Shown here piece after piece: positions 1 through 6,290 of a stretch of 7,069 nucleotides of DNA. The translations under genes and the position numbers were made by a program. Under the pieces are notes generated by a model, which was not told the origin of the DNA, searched no databases, and saw only the letters and a program-made list of their open reading frames with translations. The DNA is taken from assembly GCA_016180145.1 (NCBI GenBank), contig JACPBT010000044.1, forward strand, positions 1-7,069, in the 5' to 3' direction. The DNA is from Candidatus Woesearchaeota archaeon. GTDB lineage: Archaea; Nanobdellota; Nanobdellia; Woesearchaeales; UBA10216. How positions within the stretch are numbered: the first letter of the stretch is position 1; each line of letters begins with the position of its first letter.

Positions 1-45
1 GAGAAAGCAAGGAAAGTTCTTGACAGCTATATTGTGAAGGATTAA
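1..45 (+). CDS. 3' end of an unidentified protein (partial)
   Basis: Frame 1 is open from the window edge to a TAA at 43-45 and gives 14 residues, EKARKVLDSYIVKD. The mix of charged and aliphatic residues looks like a protein C-terminus, but this is too short to identify. The gene converges on the - strand gene at 75-719, leaving 29 bases between the two stop codons. The real extent lies to the left of the window. No function can be given. Confidence 0.5.
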   Translation, partial: EKARKVLDSYIVKD

Positions 46-50
46 AAAAA
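44..50 (-). terminator. T7 tract, probable terminator of the 75-719 gene
   Basis: Seven A's on the + strand read as TTTTTTT on the - strand, beginning about 25 bases beyond the TAG of the - strand gene. Archaeal RNA polymerase is known to terminate at short U-tracts without a hairpin, and I see no stem-loop here. The tract abuts the stop codon of the + strand partial gene, so the two converging genes end almost on top of each other. Confidence 0.4.
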
Positions 51-74
51 TGCGGACTTCAAACAATTAAGCAT

Positions 75-719
75 CTATCTCCTACCGCGCTTCGTTCTTG
101 TTAGAATGGGTTGAGCTTCTGAATAACCCGGCTCAGGTCCATCATCTACATTATGGTCGTATTGGGCAACGCCAGTCACTACAAGCATGACACTTAATTT
201 TTTGAGCGTGTGCTTTGTTCTGTTGAAAGAAAATTCTGCCAAATCATCTAATTTAACTGTTGTGAAGCGTTCTGCTTCTGCTCTCACAACTTTAAAAACG
301 TCGCCTGACCTGAACCGCCCCAGGTCTTCTCCGTTAAATACTTGCGTCACAAGTTTATCAAGAAATGGCGCTAAATCTTCAGGGGCAGTTGAATAGTATT
401 TTCTTGAATAATCAAAGTTGTCCGCTTCCAGCAATGCTTTATAAAATTCGTAAAAGCGCTTGGGGCTTACTAAACCGTTTCCGGGGAAAACAACATCATC
501 TGCCGGCGTGTGGTTAATAAGCTTCACCAACCCGGTCATATTTCCTTTAACTTTTGTGTCTGTCGCTAAAAAGGTAAGCTCTTCATAATGTCTTGAAAAC
601 TGTTGGTCTACTCCTTTAAGGGCAGCACCTCCTTTTAATTCTGCATCATCATGATACGACCATTCGCTGCAGTTAACTGTGCTGACATAGAAGCCGCGTT
701 GCAAAAAATCTGCTTGCAT
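75..719 (-). CDS. Hypothetical protein, 214 aa, family not recognised
   Basis: I do not recognise this protein. It is soluble-looking, with no signal peptide and no long hydrophobic segment. The middle (residues about 84-150) is rich in aromatic and charged residues, with several Phe/Tyr-containing stretches such as RFYEFYKALL. Residues about 152-184 could be helix-rich, followed by an acidic segment (VDDGPEPG) and a basic tail ending TKRGRR. The start is the ATG at 717-719. It is supported by a TATA-like box centred 26-27 bases upstream, which would put the transcript start at or next to the ATG (leaderless). The gene is transcribed divergently from topA and has its own promoter, so the neighbours do not suggest a job. 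Its wobble positions are less strand-biased than those of topA or the ATPase extein, which may mean a different history. Confidence is good that it is a real gene and nil for function. Confidence 0.75.
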   Translation of the reverse strand: MQADFLQRGFYVSTVNCSEWSYHDDAELKGGAALKGVDQQFSRHYEELTFLATDTKVKGNMTGLVKLINHTPADDVVFPGNGLVSPKRFYEFYKALLEADNFDYSRKYYSTAPEDLAPFLDKLVTQVFNGEDLGRFRSGDVFKVVRAEAERFTTVKLDDLAEFSFNRTKHTLKKLSVMLVVTGVAQYDHNVDDGPEPGYSEAQPILTRTKRGRR

Positions 720-739
720 GCCATATTGTATCGGAGTGT

Positions 740-750
740 CTTATTTATAT
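740..750 (-). promoter_or_regulatory. TATA box of the 75-719 gene (leaderless promoter)
   Basis: Read on the - strand the bases are ATATAAATAAG, close to the archaeal TATA consensus. The TATAAATA core is centred near 745.5, about 26.5 bases before the A of the ATG at 719. Since archaeal transcription usually starts about 25-27 bases downstream of the box centre, the mRNA should begin at the start codon. No Shine-Dalgarno sequence is present before the ATG, which agrees with this. Confidence 0.6.
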
Positions 751-780
751 TTTTCTATGATGGCAGGTTTCTTTAGAAGG

Positions 781-790
781 TTTTTTAAAT
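781..790 (+). promoter_or_regulatory. TATA box of topA (leaderless promoter)
   Basis: TTTTTTAAAT lies with its TTTAAA core at 784-789, centred about 26.5 bases before the topA ATG at 813. This again predicts a transcript starting at the start codon. The stretch between box and ATG has no convincing ribosome-binding site. This box and the one for the divergent gene are about 30 bases apart within a 93-base intergenic region, so the two preinitiation complexes could compete for space. Confidence 0.55.
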
Positions 791-812
791 CAGTTGGGAG
801 TTCTGTGTTTTT

Positions 813-2990
813 ATGGTTGAGCTGATTGTTACTGAGAAGCCTAAGTCTGCGCAGAGGATAGCTGAGGCTCTTGCTGAGGGCAAGCCTCTGAAGAAAAAGG
901 AGAAGGGTGTTTTCTATTATGAGGTTACTCGTGGCAAGAATGATATAATTGTGGGCTGTGCTGTTGGCCACTTGTTTGGGATTGCAGAGAAGGAAAAGAA
1001 GGGCATGAAGTATCCTTCTTTTGATGTTGAGTGGAAGCCCCTTTATGAGGTTGATAAGGGCGGCGCTTTTTCTAAAAAGTATTATGATGCTTTGAAGGCT
1101 TTGTCTAAAAGGGCTGATGCTGTGACTATTGCCTGTGACTTGGATTTGGAAGGGGAGGTCATAGGGCTTAATGTTCTGAGGTTTATCTGCAGGCGTAAGG
1201 ATGGCAGGAGGATGAAATTTTCCACTCTGACCAAGCCGGACCTTGTGAGGGCTTATGAAAATGCCTCTCCGAGCATTGAGTGGGGGCTTGCCCATGCAGG
1301 GGAAACAAGGCATGAGCTTGACTGGTATTATGGCATTAACCTTAGCAGGGCGTTGACTTCTTCCATTAAGTCTGCGGGGATGTTTAAGATTTTGAGCATT
1401 GGGCGTGTTCAGGGCCCTGCTTTGAAGATTGTTGTTGAGAGGGAGAAGGAGATTGCCGCTTTTAAGTCAGAGCCTTTCTGGCAGCTGGAGCTGCATGGCA
1501 GGGTGAAAAGCGGCATTCTTGTTGCGCTTCATGAGGCTGATAAGTTCTGGAAAAGGGATGAGGTTGATGCTGTATACCGCAAAACTAAGGGAAAGGATGG
1601 GAAGGTAAGCAGTATTAAAAGGCAGGAGTTTGAGCAGTTGCCGCCTCACCCTTTTGACCTTACCACTCTTCAGACTGAGGCTTACAGGTGTTTTGGGTTG
1701 AATCCTAAGACTACGCTTTCAATTGCTCAGGAGCTTTACACTTCAGGGTTTATATCTTATCCGAGGACTTCTTCCCAGCAGTTGCCTGATTCAATAGGTT
1801 ATGAGTCTATATTGAAGCAGCTTCAGAAGAATCAGTCTTATGAAAAGCTTTGTGCTGAATTGTTAAATAAAAAACTCTCTCCTAATAATGGGAAAAAGAC
1901 TGACCCTGCTCATCCTGCAATATTTCCGACAGGCACGCATCCAATGAAGCTTAACGAAGTTTCCCAGAAGGTTTATGATTTGGTTGCCAGGCGGTTCATG
2001 GCAACCTTTGCAGGCTCTGCGCTTAGGGAAACGGTTACTATTGGCATTGATGTTGAGGGCGAGCAGTTCTTGGCTGCTGGCACGAGGACTAAGGTTGAGG
2101 GCTGGCACAGGTTTTATGGCCCTTATGCGAGGATGAAGGAGGTTGAGCTTCCTGAAGTTAAAAGTAACGAGTTCGTAACTCAGGAAAGTTTGGATATTCT
2201 GGATAAGGAGACCAAGCCTCCTGCAAGGTTTACTCCTGCCTCAATCATCAAGGAGCTTGAGAAGCGCAATCTTGGCACAAAGGCTACGAGGGCTGATGTT
2301 GTTGATACGCTTTTTCAGCGTGGTTATGTTTCTGACAAGGCGATTAAGGCTACTGATTTGGGTGTGGAGATAGTTGAAACTCTTGAAAAATATGTTCCTG
2401 AGGTGGTTGATGAGGAGCTTACAAGGCATTTTGAGCTTGAGATGGAGGATATACGCGAGAGCAGGAAGAAGGGCGGGGATGTCCTTGAGGAGGCTAAGGT
2501 TGTTCTTACAAAGATACTTGGCTCATTTAAGAAAAAGGAAAAGGATGTCGGTGCTGAGCTTTTTGAGGCTACAAAGTCCTCAGAGATTAAGGAGAATACT
2601 GTTGGGAAATGCGTTAAATGCTCCGGAACTCTTATGATAAAGCGGGGTAAGTTTGGCAGGTTTGTTGCGTGCAGCAATTATCCTGAGTGCAGCGTCACTT
2701 TCAAGCTACCGAGTAATGGCATGGTAAAGACAACTGCAAACGCCTGCGAGCAGTGCAGCCATCCGAAGATACTGATAATAAAGAAGCGGAAAAAGCCTCA
2801 GGAGACGTGCATCAATCCTGATTGTGAAACAAAGGTAACTCCTGAGGCGAGGAAGCAGATAAGCGAAGGCGAGAACAAGCCCTGCGCAAAATGCGGTGAA
2901 GGAAAGATGGTTCTGAGAAAAAGCGTTTATGGCAGCTTCCTTGGATGCAACAAGTTTCCTAAGTGCAGGAATATTATGAAGCTGTCGTAA
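813..2990 (+). CDS. topA: DNA topoisomerase I (type IA), archaeal form with three zinc ribbons
   Basis: This 725-residue enzyme should cut one DNA strand through a 5'-phosphotyrosine link, pass the other strand, and reseal, removing negative supercoils. The N-terminal TOPRIM domain shows TEKPKSA (7-13) and the metal-binding DLDLEGE (109-115). SIGRVQGPAL (195-204) is the conserved core motif. The catalytic tyrosine is Y316 in SGFISYPRTSS. Residues 468-505 hold the conserved LGTKATRADVV region of the family. The C-terminus carries three Cys4 zinc ribbons: C600/C603/C620/C626, C645/C648/C666/C671 and C691/C694/C712/C718. All key residues are present and the length is normal for an archaeal TopA. 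The ATG at 813 begins directly with the TOPRIM strand (MVELIVTEKP) and is preceded by a well-placed TATA box. The gene appears monocistronic, because the next gene has its own promoter. Codon use shifts in the zinc-ribbon part (see findings). Confidence 0.96.
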   Translation: MVELIVTEKPKSAQRIAEALAEGKPLKKKEKGVFYYEVTRGKNDIIVGCAVGHLFGIAEKEKKGMKYPSFDVEWKPLYEVDKGGAFSKKYYDALKALSKRADAVTIACDLDLEGEVIGLNVLRFICRRKDGRRMKFSTLTKPDLVRAYENASPSIEWGLAHAGETRHELDWYYGINLSRALTSSIKSAGMFKILSIGRVQGPALKIVVEREKEIAAFKSEPFWQLELHGRVKSGILVALHEADKFWKRDEVDAVYRKTKGKDGKVSSIKRQEFEQLPPHPFDLTTLQTEAYRCFGLNPKTTLSIAQELYTSGFISYPRTSSQQLPDSIGYESILKQLQKNQSYEKLCAELLNKKLSPNNGKKTDPAHPAIFPTGTHPMKLNEVSQKVYDLVARRFMATFAGSALRETVTIGIDVEGEQFLAAGTRTKVEGWHRFYGPYARMKEVELPEVKSNEFVTQESLDILDKETKPPARFTPASIIKELEKRNLGTKATRADVVDTLFQRGYVSDKAIKATDLGVEIVETLEKYVPEVVDEELTRHFELEMEDIRESRKKGGDVLEEAKVVLTKILGSFKKKEKDVGAELFEATKSSEIKENTVGKCVKCSGTLMIKRGKFGRFVACSNYPECSVTFKLPSNGMVKTTANACEQCSHPKILIIKKRKKPQETCINPDCETKVTPEARKQISEGENKPCAKCGEGKMVLRKSVYGSFLGCNKFPKCRNIMKLS

Positions 2991-3007
2991 TTCCCCAATA
3001 GCCCTAA

Positions 3008-3018
3008 AGATTAATAAA
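3008..3018 (+). promoter_or_regulatory. TATA box of the MgtC-family gene (leaderless promoter)
   Basis: AGATTAATAAA contains a TTAATAAA core (3011-3018) centred about 26.5 bases before the ATG at 3041. This is the same spacing as for topA and the 75-719 gene. No Shine-Dalgarno motif lies between box and start. It sits in the 50-base gap after topA, so the membrane-protein gene can be transcribed on its own even though it follows topA on the same strand. Confidence 0.5.
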
Positions 3019-3040
3019 CTCGCTCTCTTATTGGCTTATT

Positions 3041-3454
3041 ATGATTGGGGAGTATGAGGTTGTGGTTAGGAGTTTGCTTGCTCTTGTTGCTGGTGCGTTG
3101 ATTGGGCTTGAGAGGGAGAAGACCAGGCATTCTGCTGGCATCAGGACTCACATGCTTGTTTGTGTTGGCTCTGCGCTTATCACGCTTACTTCTATTGAGA
3201 TGTTTCCTGAGGACTCTGCAAGAATTGCTGCGGGCATAGTTACCGGTATTGGCTTTCTTGGCGCAGGCACTATTTTCAGGGATAAAAGCAATGTGAAGGG
3301 CTTGACTACTGCTGCGAGTATTTGGGCTGTTGCAGGCATGGGTATTGCTTTGGGTGCTGGCGCTTATTTTATTGCTTTGGTTTCTGCTGCTGCTTTGCTT
3401 GTGACGCTTGAGTTTGGCAGGCTTGAGAGGATTTTTATTAAAAGAAGGAAATGA
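3041..3454 (+). CDS. MgtC/SapB-family membrane protein
   Basis: This 137-residue integral membrane protein belongs to the MgtC/SapB family. The conserved hallmarks are visible: GALIGLEREKTRHSAGIRTH (18-37), a GSAL turn (43-46), RIAAGIVTGIGFLGAGTIFR (61-80) and VKGLTTAASIWAVAGMGIALG (from 85). Hydrophobic segments lie at about 7-22, 38-51, 63-79, 90-107 and 108-123, followed by a basic tail (RRK) expected to stay in the cytoplasm. It is about the length of the core domain and lacks the extra C-terminal ACT-like domain of longer bacterial MgtC proteins. In bacteria the family is linked to growth at low magnesium and to control of ATP synthase; its role in archaea is not established, so the function here is inferred only at family level. 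It converges on the ATPase gene, with 133 bases between stops. Confidence 0.92.
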   Translation: MIGEYEVVVRSLLALVAGALIGLEREKTRHSAGIRTHMLVCVGSALITLTSIEMFPEDSARIAAGIVTGIGFLGAGTIFRDKSNVKGLTTAASIWAVAGMGIALGAGAYFIALVSAAALLVTLEFGRLERIFIKRRK

Positions 3455-3587
3455 TGCAAGCTGCTGTAACATCCGCTGCTGCAAATAATCTTTTGCTAAC
3501 CCGAAATCCTCGTTTGCATAAGATATAACAGAGCTTACGACCAAGCTGTTTATGATGCAGTAGAAGGCGCTCTTGCTGCTTTCTCAT
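3455..3587. other. Convergent intergenic spacer, possible decayed coding remnant
   Basis: This 133-base spacer lies between two converging stop codons. It has no clear T-run terminator for either gene and no stem-loop I can see. On the - strand, one frame stays open across it and reads protein-like text such as YANEDFGLAKDYLQQ, but with only a TTG as possible start. Another - strand frame begins with an ATG directly after the ATPase stop (3585-3587) and runs about 50 codons into mgtC antisense. On the + strand a 25-codon ORF starts with an ATG overlapping the mgtC stop. None is convincing as a gene. A remnant of a lost gene is possible but unproven. Confidence 0.3.
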
Positions 3588-6215
3588 CTACACGCTGAAT
3601 GGGTGCTGTTCTTCTTTCAGGATTGTTGGTGAGCTGCCTCCGTGCCATGTGATTCTCGGTCTTACCCTCATTGGGTAGAGTCTTTCGTTTGTGTCGTCAA
3701 ATAGTATTGCCGCTCCTTTTTCGTCTGGCAGTTTGGATAGTGCTGTGTCCAGTCCTTCTCTCATGTAGCTTTGCATTAGTGCTGCCAGCGCGTCTGTGTC
3801 TATTTTTGCTGTTATGTGGTGCGCTATGACTATGTCTGATTGTGTCATTACGTCTGTGTGTATCTGCCCGGGTTGTTGGGATGCCAGCACAAGTGATATT
3901 CCGGGTTGTCTGCCTTCTCTGAGTAGTGTGAGTAATGAGTCTGTCGCTGCTGTTGTGCCGTGCCTTCCTACGAACTCATGCGCCTCATCCACCATTATCC
4001 AGATTAGCGGGACTTCTTTTTGTTCTTCTTCCTCTCTTACGAGTCTTGTGAATGTTTTTACGTTGTGGTATTCTTCTGCCTGTCTTGCCTGCATTCTTTT
4101 GAGGAATATCTGCCTGCATAGTATTCCTATTACCAGCGCTCTTACGCTTGTTTTGTTGACTGATGATGCGTAGCTGCTTACGTCTATTACTGTTATCTGC
4201 CCTGGTGCCATTATTTCAGATATTGGGATGCCTTTCCTGCTGAACAGCCCCCATGATGCTGCGGTGAGGAATATGTTTTCTGCTGCTGATTTTGTGTATT
4301 CGTCTGTCCTTTCATCTGCCTGTATTGCTGCTGTTATCTCTTCTGTTCCGTAGTCGTTTTTTTCTTTGAGGCTTGCTATTACTCTTCCTATTAGCGAGCC
4401 TATCGGTGTTGTGAGTTCTATGTTGAATGCATTGCACCAGTCTGCTGCGCTCAGTTCAGATGGCTTTATTGAGAATGGTGAGTCTATCGGAAGCCCTTTT
4501 TCCTTTGCCTGCTGGTAGTATCCTTCTGGGAAGTATATCTTGACGTTGAGGGGCTCGTATTTCAGCTTCCACTCCCTTAGTAGTGCGGCGTCCTGCTTGT
4601 TTTCGTATTTCATTGTCCAGTATATGCCCATTGTGTCAAACATTATTATTGATAGCTTTGACTTTACGTCGTATGGCAGTGTCATCATGCCTTCTGCGAT
4701 TGAAGCCATAGTATAGCTGTTATGGACTATTACGTCGTTGGCGATGAAGTTGTGCAGTTTGGGAACGGTTAAATCGTAAACTTCAAATTTTCCTTCAAGC
4801 TTTTCTATTCCGGCAATTTCGTCCCAAAATATGTCAGAAGTTGCTAAACTGTAAAGAAACTCGTTTTTGTCTGCGGCAGCTATTTCCAGTAAGGTGTCAC
4901 GGGAGGGCGCATAACGCATTCTTTCCCTCATTGCCTTTGGGTGTTTATAGTCAAGTTCTCTTTCTATTGCTGCCCAGTTTTTTGGCTTGTAGATTTGCCA
5001 GATTTCTTTTGGAATTGTGTCTGTATTTGGGTTTCTTTTTGTTTTGAGGGCGTATTCAATTTCGTTCAGCATTTTAAGCCTTTTTTTGCCGAAAAAGCCT
5101 ATTTCTGAAATAAATCTGGATACGTGTTCGCCATTAATTACGAGTTCATAAGAATTGAATAATTTCCCGTTGCACTTAACTTTGCGCGAGCGTAACTTTG
5201 AAAGAACGCCGAACCTCAGCAGGAGGTGCTGCACCTGCCGGGCAAGGTTTATGCTGATGGTGGAGTATGAAACTTCCCAGCAATCTCTGCCATTATGGTG
5301 GGAGTTGTAAATGCTGCCATCGCAGCTGAACAGGCGGTTAAGAAACAGGCTTAGGAGTGGTTTTTGCAGCTGCATTATTTGCTGCGGTATTTGCTTTTCG
5401 GCGGAAAGTTTTTTAGAAAGCCCGTGATTTTCAAGAAACACTCTTATTGGGGTCTTTAACATTATTGCCAGGCTGGTAAGCTGTCCATTATTAAGTCTGG
5501 CGCCTGCGGGCTGTTGTGAAGACAGCTGCGAGGTAAAGTTTCTGGTATATAACCTGTAGCAGCCCGCCTTTAATGGGGCAACTTCAATGTTGCTGTCAAA
5601 TTCCTTTGCAGATGCTGAAAAATCAGAAACAATTGCAGGGTCTGTATTTGCGAAAAGCACACCTTGAACGAGATGCCCTTCTGCAATAAGGTAAGCGAGA
5701 AGCTTTACGTGGGATTCTGGCATTGTCTTTGAGCCGAAATTCGGCAGCTCTCGTGGGGCAGCTATCCGCTCCCCGATTCTGAAGCTGTCCGCCTTTTTCC
5801 AGCCCAAAAGCGAAAGGAGAGGGTGCTCAGGGGTCAGCTTTATTTCTCTGCCGCTGCGCATGGTTAGCTTAAGAATGTTTTTTACGCTGCGCTTAAAAAA
5901 AGCAGACTTTTGGGATGTTACAATTTTCAATTCCTGATTCAATGATACAATGTCTGAACTATTCTCATCTAATTCGGCAATTGGGCATAGGCGTCCATCA
6001 TCCAGCGCTATTAGCGTGTCTCCAGTTACGCACTTCCCGCTTCCACGCTTGCCAGTAATAAAAACGACATGGCTTTTTGCCGCATCCATCAGTATTTCGT
6101 TTGAGAGTGATGTTGTCTGTCCCATGGTTACATAATGCCTTCCGAGAAGGAATGTTGCTTTAGTGCCAAGTTTCTTTCTGTCTTCAGCGTCCCTGCCTGC
6201 TATTATCTCATACAT
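3588..6215 (-). CDS. HerA-like (DUF87-type) P-loop ATPase, interrupted by an intein
   Basis: The 875-residue precursor should splice to a 437-residue ATPase of the HerA/FtsK superfamily. The Walker A motif is GKRGSGK (55-61) completed by S500 after splicing. Walker B is PLIWIMVDEAHEF (736-748; D743, E744). Downstream LLREGRQPGISLVLASQQPG (762-781) matches the sensor and arginine-bearing region typical of HerA-type motors. Only about 50 residues precede Walker A, so the HAS-barrel of classical HerA helicase is missing. No NurA, Mre11 or Rad50 gene is adjacent, so a role in DNA end resection cannot be claimed; this is better called a short archaeal DUF87-family ATPase of unknown role, probably a ring-forming DNA or protein motor. 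The ATG at 6213-6215 has a TATA box about 26 bases upstream and starts just before the conserved N-terminal strand. The ATPase cannot bind ATP normally until the intein is removed. Confidence 0.9.
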   Translation of the reverse strand: MYEIIAGRDAEDRKKLGTKATFLLGRHYVTMGQTTSLSNEILMDAAKSHVVFITGKRGSGKCVTGDTLIALDDGRLCPIAELDENSSDIVSLNQELKIVTSQKSAFFKRSVKNILKLTMRSGREIKLTPEHPLLSLLGWKKADSFRIGERIAAPRELPNFGSKTMPESHVKLLAYLIAEGHLVQGVLFANTDPAIVSDFSASAKEFDSNIEVAPLKAGCYRLYTRNFTSQLSSQQPAGARLNNGQLTSLAIMLKTPIRVFLENHGLSKKLSAEKQIPQQIMQLQKPLLSLFLNRLFSCDGSIYNSHHNGRDCWEVSYSTISINLARQVQHLLLRFGVLSKLRSRKVKCNGKLFNSYELVINGEHVSRFISEIGFFGKKRLKMLNEIEYALKTKRNPNTDTIPKEIWQIYKPKNWAAIERELDYKHPKAMRERMRYAPSRDTLLEIAAADKNEFLYSLATSDIFWDEIAGIEKLEGKFEVYDLTVPKLHNFIANDVIVHNSYTMASIAEGMMTLPYDVKSKLSIIMFDTMGIYWTMKYENKQDAALLREWKLKYEPLNVKIYFPEGYYQQAKEKGLPIDSPFSIKPSELSAADWCNAFNIELTTPIGSLIGRVIASLKEKNDYGTEEITAAIQADERTDEYTKSAAENIFLTAASWGLFSRKGIPISEIMAPGQITVIDVSSYASSVNKTSVRALVIGILCRQIFLKRMQARQAEEYHNVKTFTRLVREEEEQKEVPLIWIMVDEAHEFVGRHGTTAATDSLLTLLREGRQPGISLVLASQQPGQIHTDVMTQSDIVIAHHITAKIDTDALAALMQSYMREGLDTALSKLPDEKGAAILFDDTNERLYPMRVRPRITWHGGSSPTILKEEQHPFSV
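4719..6032 (-). mobile_element. Intein with LAGLIDADG homing endonuclease in the ATPase Walker A motif
   Basis: This in-frame insertion covers residues 62-499 (438 aa) of the ATPase precursor. The N-terminal splice block starts with C62 (CVTGDTLIAL). Block B is LTPEHPLL, with the TxxH pair T128/H131. The C-terminal blocks are YDLTVPKLHNFIAND (480-494) and VIVHN, ending H498-N499 and followed by S500 as the +1 nucleophile. All residues needed for standard class 1 splicing are therefore present. Between the splice blocks are two LAGLIDADG motifs, LLAYLIAEGHL (172-182, acidic E179) and LFLNRLFSCDGSIY (290-303, acidic D299), so the homing endonuclease may still be active. Removing it restores GKRGSGKS. 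The insertion point within the P-loop is typical, because inteins favour invariant nucleotide-binding sites. Base composition differs from the surrounding extein, consistent with horizontal gain. Confidence 0.94.
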
Positions 6216-6237
6216 GGTTTTTTCTTTTATTGCAGGG

Positions 6238-6249
6238 TATAAATATTTA
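6238..6249. promoter_or_regulatory. Near-symmetric TATA box between the ATPase and GatC-like/rdgB units
   Basis: TATAAATATTTA contains a perfect 10-base palindrome at 6240-6249. Read on the - strand it offers TTTATA about 25.5 bases before the ATPase ATG (6215), fitting a leaderless transcript. Read on the + strand it offers TATAAATA and predicts a start near 6268-6271, just ahead of the GatC-like ORF. No second TATA-like element is evident in the gap, so one element may serve both directions. The ATPase direction is the surer of the two. Confidence 0.5.
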
Positions 6250-6290
6250 GTGGCGGCATAGAGGAATTCATTAAGAATGCTGCTAAGGCT

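Noticed and set aside
187..396. + strand ORF antisense to the 75-719 gene
   Set aside because: Its Ser/Thr/Leu-rich product is an antisense shadow; the - strand gene has the promoter and a better composition.
741..1313. Long - strand ORF (190 codons) antisense to the start of topA and the divergent promoters
   Set aside because: It is opposite the conserved TOPRIM domain, its product is Leu/Asn/Ser-rich without recognisable motifs, and it would cover both promoters.
2324..2677. 117-codon - strand ORF inside topA
   Set aside because: It has a Ser/Phe-rich product and lies opposite conserved topoisomerase sequence, so it is a shadow ORF.
3455..3481. Repeated GCTGCTG units in the spacer
   Set aside because: There are only two short copies and similar triplets are common in Ala-rich codons here, so this is not a real repeat array.
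3455..3531. 25-codon + strand ORF overlapping the mgtC stop (ATGA)
   Set aside because: It is very short, has no supporting family features and is not needed to explain the spacer.
3011..3544. 177-codon - strand ORF antisense to the MgtC-family gene
   Set aside because: Its Ser/Asn/Lys-rich low-complexity product is the expected antisense of a membrane-protein gene, and it has only a TTG start.
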